Source: Abyssibacter profundi (lineage in GTDB: Bacteria > Pseudomonadota > Gammaproteobacteria > Nevskiales > OUC007). Taken from it: a stretch of 64,000 nucleotides of DNA. The stretch lies in assembly GCF_003151135.1 (NCBI RefSeq), contig NZ_QEQK01000003.1:124001-188000 (forward strand), given 5' to 3'. Below, piece by piece: positions 26,599 to 35,236 of this stretch; position 1 is the stretch's first letter, and every line of letters starts with the position of its first letter. A program made the translations under genes and the position numbers. The notes beneath the pieces are model-generated. The model was given only the letters and a program-made list of their open reading frames with translations. It was not told the origin of the DNA and searched no databases.

Positions 26599-27063
26599 CT
26601 AGTCGCGATACTGCGCCTGAATCTGCTCGGTCGTGTCCTTGGCATCGATGCAAAGCGTGGCCGTGGGGCGGGCGAGCAGCCGCGGGATGCCGATGGGCTC
26701 GCCGGTCTGCTCACAATAGCCGTACTCCTTGTGCCGGATGCTTTCCAGCGCAGAGTCGATCTTGCGCAGCAGCTTGCTTTCCCGGTCGCGCAGCCGCAGA
26801 TCCAGCCAGCGCTCTTCTTCGGTCGCTGCGCGGTCGACAGGGTCGGCAGCGGATTCGCGATGGTTGAGGCGTTCACGAATTTCGCGCTCGCGTTCCAGCA
26901 CCTCAGCGCGCTGTTCCAGCAGCCGCTGACGAAAGAACGCCAACTGCGCGTCGTTCATGTACTCGTCTTCGGACATTGCCCGAATCTGCTCTTCGGTGAG
27001 CAGTCCGCCCTGACTGGCTTGCGCATCTGCCGCCTGCGCTGTCTTTTTCTTCGCGTTGGCCAT
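26599..27063 (-). CDS. dksA: RNA polymerase-binding factor DksA, two-cysteine (CTCA) form
   Basis: A 154-residue DksA with the coiled coil (about 33-108), the acidic tip DPVDRA at 74-79 that reaches the polymerase active site, and a C-terminal globular finger. DksA works with ppGpp to reset transcription, repressing rRNA and activating amino-acid promoters. Two of the four canonical zinc ligands are replaced: CEQT (Cys117, Thr120) and CIDA (Cys138, Ala141). This CTCA pattern matches zinc-independent DksA2-type proteins, known from Pseudomonas aeruginosa, although the length and tail here look like an ordinary housekeeping DksA. The tRNA-Leu gene lies about 200 bases upstream on the same strand. 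Confidence 0.94.
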   Translation of the reverse strand: MANAKKKTAQAADAQASQGGLLTEEQIRAMSEDEYMNDAQLAFFRQRLLEQRAEVLEREREIRERLNHRESAADPVDRAATEEERWLDLRLRDRESKLLRKIDSALESIRHKEYGYCEQTGEPIGIPRLLARPTATLCIDAKDTTEQIQAQYRD

Positions 27064-27269
27064 GGATTTTCTAACCCACTGTTAATTCGGAAAAACCGTC
27101 CGAGCCCTGGCTGCTGTGATCAACCCGACTCGGTGACGGGCGCGAGACGGTATATCAAAACGCGTGACAGGTCCATGACGGTCTGCTAAGCGCAGCGCCC
27201 ATCGCCGACCAGCGTGGCCGTGACCTGTCGTTGGAGGATGATCCGTTAGGGGCGCCTGGAGTCAGGCGA

Positions 27270-27354
27270 TGGTGGGCCAGGTGAGAATCGAACTCACACT
27301 CCCGAAGGAACAGCATTTTGAGTGCTGCGCGTCTACCAGTTCCGCCACTGGCCC
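27270..27354 (-). tRNA. tRNA-Leu (anticodon CAA)
   Basis: The minus strand folds as a class II tRNA: acceptor stem GGGCCAG with CTGGCCC, D arm with AACTGGTAGACGC, anticodon stem CAGCA/TGCTG around loop CTCAAAA (anticodon CAA, reading UUG), a long variable arm TTCCTTCGGGAG, and T arm GTGAG-TTCGATT-CTCAC. The CCA end is encoded. The length is 85 bases. Confidence 0.97.
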
Positions 27355-27414
27355 AGTGGGGACGCGTAGTCTACAACAAGGCGTGGCGATCGGGGATGGT
27401 CTGTGCCGAATCGG

Positions 27415-28230
27415 TCATCCGGTCTTGCGCTTCTTGGGGCCGAGCATGCGCGCACTGATTTTTGTGAGCAGTGCACGCGGCATGAAACGCCCGCTTTGGG
27501 TCATGAGCTTGATACTCAAACCGGGCACGACCACCGGGCGCCCCTTGTCGAAGGCCTCCAGACTTTCACGCACGCAGCGCTCTGCGCTGATCATGGGCGT
27601 GGTGCTTAAGGCCTTTTTGAGTGTCGGACTGCCGGAGGCCTCAAAGAAATTCGTGGCCACCGGGCCAGGGCACACCGCCATGACCTGGATGTTGTCCGGT
27701 TCCAGTTCCGCCCAGAGCCCCTCGGACAGGTGCAGCAGAAACGCTTTGGTCGCCCCATAGGTGCTCATGTATGGGGTGGCCTGAAAGCCGGCGCTGGAGG
27801 CGACGTTGATGATGGCGCCCCCGCCGCGTTCCACCATGCCGGGTACGAAGGCATGGGCAATCTCCAGCGGCGCCAGCGCATTGAGCAGGACCTCACGGCG
27901 CTCCTGCGCGGCGGACTGGCGCGTAAAGCGACCGTGCGTGCCGAAACCGGCGTTGTTAATGATGAGATCGGCCTGCAGACCGGCACTCTTGACGCGATCG
28001 GCCAATCCGCTGGCCTGATCCGGATCACTCAGGTCAGCGACCAGCACCTTGGTGCGGCAGCCGTGCTCGCGGCCAAGCGCGTCCGCAAGCGACAGCAGCT
28101 TGTCCTGGGATCGAGCCACGAGGATGAGGTGCATGCCGCGGGCGGCGAGTTGATGGGCAAAGGCTTCCCCAATCCCGGATGAAGCACCTGTGATCAGAGC
28201 AGTCTTTTCGCGGTAGTCAAAGCGGGTCAT
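27415..28230 (-). CDS. Short-chain dehydrogenase/reductase
   Basis: A 271-residue SDR with the Rossmann motif TGASSGIG (residues 14-21), NNAGFG, the catalytic Ser in INVASSAGF and the YGATK catalytic pair, in classical SDR order. It resembles the bacterial DltE/YqjQ-like group (VARSQDKL, followed by LLNALAPLEIAHAFVPGM), NAD(P)-dependent oxidoreductases of uncertain substrate. The C-terminal basic tail LGPKKRKTG is of unknown use. The ATG at 28230 puts the Rossmann motif at the expected position; the longer frame to 28338 is not conserved. It ends 60 bases from the tRNA gene and diverges from the TSUP transporter. Confidence 0.88.
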   Translation of the reverse strand: MTRFDYREKTALITGASSGIGEAFAHQLAARGMHLILVARSQDKLLSLADALGREHGCRTKVLVADLSDPDQASGLADRVKSAGLQADLIINNAGFGTHGRFTRQSAAQERREVLLNALAPLEIAHAFVPGMVERGGGAIINVASSAGFQATPYMSTYGATKAFLLHLSEGLWAELEPDNIQVMAVCPGPVATNFFEASGSPTLKKALSTTPMISAERCVRESLEAFDKGRPVVVPGLSIKLMTQSGRFMPRALLTKISARMLGPKKRKTG

Positions 28231-28374
28231 AGCCGGGTTTCCGTCATCGGGCGAGACGCGCCAGTGTAGTCGGGATGGCTGGTCATTGCCCGAGACGGTC
28301 GGGGCGTCCACCGGTGCTACGATCCGGGGCAGACGCACCCAAGAGCGAACGAGCGACGTGAAGAGAATATCTCG

Positions 28375-29115
28375 ATGATTCCGCTGGATCTGGCGCTGGC
28401 GATGATCGTGCTGGCCGGTCTGGTCATTCAGACCATGACGGGCTTCGGCTTCAATGTCGTTGCAGTCACGCTGGGCGCCTTGTTGTTGCCGATCAAAATC
28501 TGGCTGCCCGTGGTCGTGGCGCTCAACCTGCCGATGTCAGCCTGGGTGGCCTGGCGGAACCGTGACGCCATCGATTGGGCGCTGTTACTCAGGCAGATTC
28601 TCCCTGTGATGGCTGTGGGGTTTGCGGTCGGGGTGGCGGCGGCCTTTGTGCTGTCGGGCAACTGGCTGCGAACCAGCTTCGGCGTGTTGGTCGTGCTCTT
28701 GGCCTTGCGTGAATTGCTGCGATTGTCGGGCTGGGTCCAGGCGGCGTCTGGGGCGGTGCCGCAGTCCCGGCCGGCGCGGTTGTGGGTCTTGCTGGCCGGG
28801 TTGGTCCAGGGCCTGTATGCCTCCGGCGGACCGCTACTGGTTCACGCGCTGGCCCGGATGGAGATTCCGCGGGCGCGTTTTCGCGCAACACTGATGACCA
28901 TCTGGTTCACGCTGAACCTTGTGTTGAGCATCGCCTATCTCAGCGGCGGGTTCTGGACAGTCGACATGGGCCTGCGGGCCGCATGGCTGGTTCTGCTGGT
29001 CCCGCCGGGCATCTGGTTGGGCGATTGGCTGCATCATCACGCGTCGGAACGTGGATTTGCCGTGGCCGTGCAGCTGGTGCTGCTGGCGGCAGGACTGGCA
29101 CTGGCGTTCGGATGA
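28375..29115 (+). CDS. TSUP (TauE/SafE) family membrane transporter
   Basis: A 246-residue integral membrane protein with about eight helices and two related halves, each with the TSUP-type loop: GFGFNVVAVTLGALLLP in the first and GLVQGLYASGGPLLVHAL in the second. TSUP proteins move sulfite, sulfoacetate, taurine-derived or other small anions across the inner membrane; the neighbours give no hint of the substrate. The ATG at 28375 begins directly at the first helix. It is followed 37 bases later by the UMF1-type MFS gene and may be cotranscribed with it. Confidence 0.88.
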   Translation: MIPLDLALAMIVLAGLVIQTMTGFGFNVVAVTLGALLLPIKIWLPVVVALNLPMSAWVAWRNRDAIDWALLLRQILPVMAVGFAVGVAAAFVLSGNWLRTSFGVLVVLLALRELLRLSGWVQAASGAVPQSRPARLWVLLAGLVQGLYASGGPLLVHALARMEIPRARFRATLMTIWFTLNLVLSIAYLSGGFWTVDMGLRAAWLVLLVPPGIWLGDWLHHHASERGFAVAVQLVLLAAGLALAFG

Positions 29116-29152
29116 GTTTGCCTAGGGCATACGGCCTGACCGGGCTGGCACT

Positions 29153-30412
29153 GTGGCGGTAAAGTCGAGCAAGCCCATGTGGGCCTGGGCCGCCTATGAC
29201 TGGGCGAACTCGGCGTTCGCCACATCGGTGCTCGTGGCGTTCTTCCCGGTCTTTTTTGCCCGGTACTGGGGCAGTGACTTGTCGGGCCAGGACAGCACAT
29301 TCTGGCTGGGTATCGGCAGTTCAGTTGCCAGCTTGTTGGTCGCACTGCTGTCACCCATGCTCGGTGCTGTGGCGGACCGGGGCGGCCTCAAGAAACGCCT
29401 GCTGGCGGTGATGACCGCCCTGGGTGTGGCGGGGACTGCCGCGCTTTGCTGGATCGGGCCAGGCGCCTGGGGCTGGGCCATGACCGCCTTTGTCATCGCT
29501 CAGGTTGGATTCGCACTCGGCATCTCCTTTTATGACGCGCTGATCGTTGACGTCTGCGAGCCGGCGCAACGCCATCGCGTGTCGGCGCTGGGGTATGCCC
29601 TCGGCTACCTGGGGGGCGGGCTGCTGCTGGTGGTCCACGTGGTGATGACGCTCAAGCCCGCCTGGTTCGGGTTGCCGGATGCCACAGCGGCCGTGCGTGT
29701 GGCCTTCGGGTCGGTCGCGCTGTGGTGGGTGTTGTTCTCGCTGCCGCTGTTCCGGCACGTTCGTGAGTCGCGGCCCCCGGTGTCGGTGCCGATGACGCAA
29801 GCGGCATTGGGGGCCTTGCGCCAGCTGGCGAAGACCCTGCGCAGACTGCGTCAGTACCCCGATGTGGTGACCTTTCTGATCGCTTACTGGCTGTACATCG
29901 ACGGTGTCCACACCATCGCGCGGATGGCGGTCGACTACGGCGCCAAGCTTGGATTCGATACCAACGCGCTGATCCAGGCGCTGGTGATCACCCAGTTCGT
30001 CGGATTTCCCGCCACGTTGCTCATGGCGCGCCTGGCGGGGCGGGTCGGCACCCGGCCGGCTTTGTTCGTCAGCATCGCCATTTACATCGCGGTCACAGTC
30101 TGGGGGTTTTTCCTGCAGACGCAGGCCCAGTTCTTCGTCATGGCGGCGGTGATCGGTCTGGTGCAGGGCAGTGTGCAGGCCTTGTCCCGGTCGTACTTCT
30201 CGGTGTTGATTCCCGCAGAGCGCGCCGGCGAGTTCTTCGGCTTCTACAACATGATGGGCAAATTCGCGGCCGTGTTGGGCCCCGTGCTGGTCGGCGTCTC
30301 CGCGGTGGTGACGGGTAGCTCGCGCTTGTCGATTCTGTCCATCGCCGTGCTGTTTATCTTGGGTATGGTGTGCCTGCTAAGGGTTCGGCCGGCGGAGGAG
30401 GGCAGGCGATGA
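29153..30412 (+). CDS. MFS transporter, UMF1 (Atg22-like) family
   Basis: This 419-residue, twelve-helix transporter starts at GTG and carries the UMF1 family opening YDWANSAFATSV plus FFPVFFARYWG, then LLSPMLGAVADRGGLKKR. These bacterial relatives of yeast Atg22 are presumed efflux permeases, possibly for amino acids or other small metabolites. The C-terminal half has the expected QGSVQALSRSYFSVLIP and FYNMMGKFAAVLGP motifs. The stop overlaps the start of the following exported protein by four bases, which suggests an operon of umf1, the unknown gene and the carboxypeptidase. Confidence 0.9.
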   Translation: MAVKSSKPMWAWAAYDWANSAFATSVLVAFFPVFFARYWGSDLSGQDSTFWLGIGSSVASLLVALLSPMLGAVADRGGLKKRLLAVMTALGVAGTAALCWIGPGAWGWAMTAFVIAQVGFALGISFYDALIVDVCEPAQRHRVSALGYALGYLGGGLLLVVHVVMTLKPAWFGLPDATAAVRVAFGSVALWWVLFSLPLFRHVRESRPPVSVPMTQAALGALRQLAKTLRRLRQYPDVVTFLIAYWLYIDGVHTIARMAVDYGAKLGFDTNALIQALVITQFVGFPATLLMARLAGRVGTRPALFVSIAIYIAVTVWGFFLQTQAQFFVMAAVIGLVQGSVQALSRSYFSVLIPAERAGEFFGFYNMMGKFAAVLGPVLVGVSAVVTGSSRLSILSIAVLFILGMVCLLRVRPAEEGRR

Positions 30413-31476
30413 ATACGCGAAGCATGAGGATGTCCTGGCCGGCTGCGCTGGCCGTCGGGCTTTGCCTGGCGGCGCCGGCCGCGCAGGCGGCCACGATGAC
30501 GGTGGAGCGGCTCAACGCGCTACGTGCGGCGTCGCCGCTGTTGACTTGGCAGGTCAACGTGGCGGCCGGCGACTGGGAGACCGTCCTGGCTGCGATTCCG
30601 GCAGTTGAACCCACAGCGGCGCCGCGCGACGCGTCGCACGAGCTGGCGGCCGAGCAACTCGCTCTTGCACTGCGGCAGGCGCCGATCACAGCGATGGGGC
30701 GACAGTGGTTGGCGCAGGTCGCGCAGTGGCCCGTCCTCACACGGGTGGCCTTGCCAGACGCCGGGCGCGGCATACCGGTGCCGGCCTTCCCGGCGGGTGC
30801 GGCCGCGCGCGCCACCCTGCGTGTGTGGCAGGCCCGTGAGGCGGCCGCCCGGATTCAGCAGGGACTCGATCAAGGCGCAGTCCTGCCTGACTTCGAACTC
30901 ACGCCACAGCTATTGGCGCAGTTGACGACGGAGCAACTGCGCGCCCTGCGCGATCGACTTCCACGGCCGCTGCCAGCCGATTGGGCACTGGCCTTGTTAC
31001 GTGTCGTCCCCGATGTGGATCGCCTGTCCGACTGGCTGGCTGCCGAGATGCGTGCTGACGAGCGGGCCAGCGCCTCGCGTCGCGTGGCGGGTTGTCGGTT
31101 CGTGCTCTCCACCGGCCAGGCAGCCCTGTTCGACCAGCTGGCAGAGGCCGCGCTTGCCCATGACGGCCTGCGCGCCGCCTGGCTGCAGGCACTGGCCGCC
31201 GACACCGGGGCCCGCAGCCGAGCCGCCCTACAGAACGAGGTGTCCGACACGCGATATGGACTGGACGCGCTGCGGGCCCTGGCGCGGCGTCCCGATGGCC
31301 GACGCTGGCTGCTGGAGCAACTCGAAGAGCCCGGTTTGCCGCGTATGCAATTGCGGCGGGTCTTGATCGCGCTGGCAGAACAAGACGAGTCCGCGGTGCT
31401 TCGAGACTGGGTGCAATCGCGGCGGCAGCAGCACGCTGAACTGGCCGAGGAGGTGTTGGCATGGCTCGGGGACTAG
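30409..31476 (+). CDS. Uncharacterised exported Ala/Leu-rich helical protein
   Basis: Not recognised. The 355-residue product has a signal peptide (cleavage likely after AAPAAQA, about residue 26) and is otherwise rich in Ala, Leu, Arg and Gln with regular helical heptad-like stretches, such as LAQLTTEQLRALRDRLPRPL and LDALRALARRPDGRRWLLEQ, suggestive of a helical-repeat (HEAT/TPR-like) solenoid. It should be periplasmic or surface-exposed. It is coupled at both ends: its ATG overlaps the umf1 stop and its last 16 bases overlap the carboxypeptidase start. The conserved placement beside a GlyGly-CTERM peptidase may indicate a joint role, but this is inference. Confidence 0.75.
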   Translation: MNTRSMRMSWPAALAVGLCLAAPAAQAATMTVERLNALRAASPLLTWQVNVAAGDWETVLAAIPAVEPTAAPRDASHELAAEQLALALRQAPITAMGRQWLAQVAQWPVLTRVALPDAGRGIPVPAFPAGAAARATLRVWQAREAAARIQQGLDQGAVLPDFELTPQLLAQLTTEQLRALRDRLPRPLPADWALALLRVVPDVDRLSDWLAAEMRADERASASRRVAGCRFVLSTGQAALFDQLAEAALAHDGLRAAWLQALAADTGARSRAALQNEVSDTRYGLDALRALARRPDGRRWLLEQLEEPGLPRMQLRRVLIALAEQDESAVLRDWVQSRRQQHAELAEEVLAWLGD

Positions 31477-33347
31477 TGTTCGTCGCCATCGCGTGCTGGG
31501 CGCTGCTGGTCCACACGTCAGCAACCGCCACGGTACAGACCTACGTGGAGTCGGGTGCCGGGACCAACGAAATCGAACTGGGCTATCCGGTGCCCACGCC
31601 GGTCGACAGTGCCTTGCCGGTGGCTGGATTTCGCAGCTACGCCAGCCTGCTGGCGCGGCACCGGGATCTTGCCGGTCTTGGCGTCATCGAAGAGCGGCGT
31701 GTCGGTACCACGCTAGAGGGACGGCCGATCTGGGCCTACGTCATCGGCGACGCCGACCTGCGATTGGCCGATGGCAGCGGCCGGGAGCCCGCCATTGTCT
31801 TCAACGGCGGCACCCATGCGCGTGAATGGGCCAGCCCCGAGGTGGCCACGGCGTTGCTGGAGACACTGGCTGCCGGCGCACAGGACGGCGCGTTCATCGA
31901 GTTTCTGATTGATCAAACCACCATCGTTCTGCTCCCCGTCCTCAATATCGACGGCTTTTTGCACACCCAACGCACACCCGCCCAGGTGCTGCGCACCCGC
32001 TACAGCGGGGATCCCTCGAACTGGCCGCGCGATGGTCGGATGCGACGGAAGAACATGCGCGGGGTCGATAACGACTTGACCACCGAGGCCGACGGGATGT
32101 TGGGCGTGGACCTGAACCGGAATAACAGTCCGTTCTGGGCCACCAGCAGCCGCTCCAGTCGCGACACGGCGTCGCTGGTGTACCACGGCGCCGGCCCGGC
32201 GTCTGAGCCGGAGGTTCTGGCTCTACAGGCGGCGGTGGCCGACTGGGAAGATCGGCTGCGACTGTTCGTCGACATTCATTCGTTCTCCCGGGTCTTTTTC
32301 GCAGCCGACACCGGACATGCCCGGCGCGACGCCATTGCACGGCAGGTCGCCAACATCATGGGGGCCGCCACCAGCGGCTACGGTTACGACCCCAGTCCGG
32401 CGGGTGGGGGCATTGGTGCCCTGGACGAGTACTTTGCCTATCGCTACCAAATCCCTTCGTACACGCTGGAAATCGAACCCGGCGCAGCCGGCGCCAGCGA
32501 GTACGGCCATAACGGCGTGACCCACGACGGTTTTATCCTGCCGGAAGACCAGGTGACGCGGGTCCGCGACGAGTTGGCCTCGGCCCTATTGCTCGGCGCC
32601 TATCGACAGGCCGGTCCGCCCGTTGTCCATGCCTTCCGCCTTGAGGCTGCTGACGGGATGATGCTGGCCGAGGGCGCGTGGCAGCCCGATGGTCAGCAGG
32701 CGCGGCAATTGGATGATCAGCCCGCCACGCAGCTGCCGACCGGCGAGTTGACCCTGGCACTGCAGTTTGACCGCCCCATGCGTCAGCACGACGGTCAGCA
32801 GGTCCTGCAGTATCGCGGCCAGTCGGTCCCGCTGTTGCCTGCCGTGACGCTTGTGGGCCGAGACGCCGACGACCAGCCGTTTGAGTGGTCCGTGGCCGCT
32901 GCAGACATGCGCTGGAGCGGGGTGAGCGATTCGGCCCGCTATCGCGCCGACACGCTGTTCATCACGCTGGATGTGGAACCCGGTTCGGGTCTGGCTGCGG
33001 CGAGGCGCTTGGACGTCGTCGTCGACGCGCAGGATTTGTCCGGCCAGCGGCTGGACGCCTTGCCGGCGACCGTCGCGGACTGGGCGGACGGCGGATGGAC
33101 GCGGTATGAAGATGCCGATGGTCGCAGCGGGGATGTCGGCGGCGCCTCTGCGGCCTTCCGTCTGGTCGGCGCCGGCGGTCCGGATGCGCCGGTTCCATCT
33201 AGCTCCAGCGGTGGTGGGGGTTCGGGCGCCGTATCGCCGCTGCTGGGGCTGGGTGGGTGGTTACTCGTGGCCTGGCGTCAGCGTCGGCGGCGGGGCAGCG
33301 CGCGTTCAGCTGCCTGCAGCCGGGTCAGCTCGGCGCGACCCGCGTAG
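31461..33347 (+). CDS. M14 zinc carboxypeptidase with GlyGly-CTERM tail
   Basis: This 628-residue secreted metallopeptidase has a signal peptide (about 1-24) and an M14 domain with zinc ligands His119 and Glu122 (GGTHAREWAS) and His273 (VDIHSFSR), substrate-binding DLNRN, and the catalytic Glu337 in YTLEIEPG. The fold resembles carboxypeptidase T/A types that trim C-terminal residues. After a beta-rich region, the C terminus is a GlyGly-CTERM signal: SSSSGGGGSG, a hydrophobic helix, then RQRRRRG, which is processed by rhombosortase for surface delivery. Unusually, about 18 residues follow the Arg cluster, and this tail overlaps the convergent tgpA gene by 70 bases. A GAGGAGG ribosome site precedes the ATG. 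Rhombosortase itself is not in the window. Confidence 0.9.
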   Translation: MARGLVFVAIACWALLVHTSATATVQTYVESGAGTNEIELGYPVPTPVDSALPVAGFRSYASLLARHRDLAGLGVIEERRVGTTLEGRPIWAYVIGDADLRLADGSGREPAIVFNGGTHAREWASPEVATALLETLAAGAQDGAFIEFLIDQTTIVLLPVLNIDGFLHTQRTPAQVLRTRYSGDPSNWPRDGRMRRKNMRGVDNDLTTEADGMLGVDLNRNNSPFWATSSRSSRDTASLVYHGAGPASEPEVLALQAAVADWEDRLRLFVDIHSFSRVFFAADTGHARRDAIARQVANIMGAATSGYGYDPSPAGGGIGALDEYFAYRYQIPSYTLEIEPGAAGASEYGHNGVTHDGFILPEDQVTRVRDELASALLLGAYRQAGPPVVHAFRLEAADGMMLAEGAWQPDGQQARQLDDQPATQLPTGELTLALQFDRPMRQHDGQQVLQYRGQSVPLLPAVTLVGRDADDQPFEWSVAAADMRWSGVSDSARYRADTLFITLDVEPGSGLAAARRLDVVVDAQDLSGQRLDALPATVADWADGGWTRYEDADGRSGDVGGASAAFRLVGAGGPDAPVPSSSSGGGGSGAVSPLLGLGGWLLVAWRQRRRRGSARSAACSRVSSARPA

Positions 33348-35236
33348 CGCGTCGCCACGTAGGCCTGGACCAGGGCGTCCACTGCTGGGGCCAGGTCGGG
33401 GGCCTGTTCGCGCACACGGTCGGCGTAGTCACTGGGGCCTTCGGCCGGCGCAGGACCGATCCCGAGCCGCTGCAGCCGCCTCGTCGCGCGGTTCCAGATC
33501 TGGCGTGCCGGATCGACCGGGGCGGCGCTGCGTGATTGCCACAGCAACCACAACCCCAGCGCGGTTAGCAGCAGGGACACCAGCCCGGTCAGTGCCAGAA
33601 TCATGCTGCGCCAATCCGGTAGCCCGATGCGAGACAGCACGGATTGCTGCAACTCCGGGCCATAGGCCAGTACCCAGTAGTTCCACTGCGTATTGATCGC
33701 GTCCCACTGCAGGCGCAGCACGGAGAGTAATGAGGCGGTTCCTCGGGCCAGAAACGGTACGGGCTCACCCTCGGGCAATGCCGCACCCAGACCCACCTCC
33801 ACACGGTCGGGCGCCACGGCCGCCGTGGGGTCGACCCGCTGCCAGCCCTGTCCCGGCAGCCAGACCTCGGTCCAGGCGTGGGCATCTGACTGGCGCACAA
33901 TCATGTACTGGTCATTCGCACTCATCTCGCCACCCTGGTAGCCGGTGACGATGCGCGCGGGCACACCCGCAGCGCGCATCAGCACGGCGAATGCGCTGGC
34001 GTAGTGCTCGCAAAAGCCGCGACGGGTGGAGAACAGAAATTCGTCGACGCTGTTCTCGCCCAGTGCAGGCGGCTGCATGGTGTACACAAACGGCTGTTCG
34101 CGGAACATGCGCAGGGCGCGGTTCACCAGCTCCGCGTCGTCCAGGCCATCATCGCGCCAGCGCTGCGCCAGGGCGCGTGTGCGGGGGTTGCCGGTACCGG
34201 GCAGGCTGAGGGCAATGCGTCGCGCCCAGTCCCCAAGCGTGGGGTCCAGCCTGTAGTCCAGGGCCGACTCAACCGTATAGAGCCTGCGTTCGCGAACAGG
34301 TTTGCGTGAGATCAGTTGCCGGGACGAGGTCAGCCGGGCGTCGGCGGGCAGGGACATCGGAACATCTAGCGCCAAAAGCCAGTGATGCCGATGCGCCTCC
34401 AGCGTGACGTCGTAGCGCAGCAGCCGTTCGGCGTTGGCGACCGTGCCCGCTTGCTGGCGATTGGGCGAATAACCCGGCTCCCAGGCGCGGCCGTCGAAGG
34501 ACCACAGCACCGGGCCACGCCAGTAACGGTCCGGGCGGGGTGGAATGCGGTCTTCGAAGCGCACCCGAAACGCCACCTCATCGGATTGACTCAGCTGTGA
34601 GATGTCCCCCGGCGACATGCGTTCGCTCAGCCCCGTCACCGCATTGGAGCCGGAGTCGGCCGGCAAGCCCCACAGCGGCCCCGGGATTCGGGGAAACAGC
34701 ACGAAGAAGATCAGCATCAGCGGCAGCGCCTGGGCCACCAGCAGACCGCCGGTTCTCAGGCTGGTGCGCGGCGGCAGTCCGCCGTCGGGATGGTTGATAT
34801 CGACCAGCACGGCGGTGAGCAGCACGCCGCAGACCAGTAGAAACCCGATCATTGGAATGCTCTGATCGAACAGGAAATGCGTGCCGAGCAGGAAATAGCC
34901 CAGGAAGGTCAACACGGTGTAGTCCCGCAGGCTCCGGGTTTCGGTGAGCTTGAGGGCGACCATCAGCACCAGCAACGCCGCGCCTGGTGTCTGGCCATTA
35001 ATCGAGCCGAACGACGCGAGGACCGAGGCGAAGGCCAGGGCAGCCAGGCCGGCACGTACCAGCGTGCCGGGCATGCGCCAGCCCCGGCGCGCAACGCCGA
35101 GGCGCCAGAGCATCATGGCCAGCGCGAATGCCGGTATCCAGATCGGCAGATTGCGGACATGCGGGAGGATGACCACGGCCAGCACGGCCAGTAGCCGGGG
35201 CAGGCTGCGCACCGAAACCGGGGGCTGCTGGCTCAC
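33278..35236 (-). CDS. tgpA: Transglutaminase-like membrane protein TgpA (DUF3488)
   Basis: A 652-residue protein with a cluster of N-terminal membrane helices (DUF3488, about residues 1-180), a periplasmic transglutaminase-like domain and a last helix near residue 560 before a DUF4129-like tail. The catalytic triad is complete: Cys409 (GFCEHYASAF), His453 (SDAHAWTEVW) and Asp469 (VDPTAA). In Pseudomonas aeruginosa TgpA is essential for growth and is thought to modify or cross-link envelope proteins. The start is GTG at 35236, which overlaps the DUF58 stop as GTGA; a longer frame to 35293 lies inside the DUF58 gene. It forms an operon with DUF58 and moxR. Confidence 0.92.
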   Translation of the reverse strand: MSQQPPVSVRSLPRLLAVLAVVILPHVRNLPIWIPAFALAMMLWRLGVARRGWRMPGTLVRAGLAALAFASVLASFGSINGQTPGAALLVLMVALKLTETRSLRDYTVLTFLGYFLLGTHFLFDQSIPMIGFLLVCGVLLTAVLVDINHPDGGLPPRTSLRTGGLLVAQALPLMLIFFVLFPRIPGPLWGLPADSGSNAVTGLSERMSPGDISQLSQSDEVAFRVRFEDRIPPRPDRYWRGPVLWSFDGRAWEPGYSPNRQQAGTVANAERLLRYDVTLEAHRHHWLLALDVPMSLPADARLTSSRQLISRKPVRERRLYTVESALDYRLDPTLGDWARRIALSLPGTGNPRTRALAQRWRDDGLDDAELVNRALRMFREQPFVYTMQPPALGENSVDEFLFSTRRGFCEHYASAFAVLMRAAGVPARIVTGYQGGEMSANDQYMIVRQSDAHAWTEVWLPGQGWQRVDPTAAVAPDRVEVGLGAALPEGEPVPFLARGTASLLSVLRLQWDAINTQWNYWVLAYGPELQQSVLSRIGLPDWRSMILALTGLVSLLLTALGLWLLWQSRSAAPVDPARQIWNRATRRLQRLGIGPAPAEGPSDYADRVREQAPDLAPAVDALVQAYVATRYAGRAELTRLQAAERALPRRRR

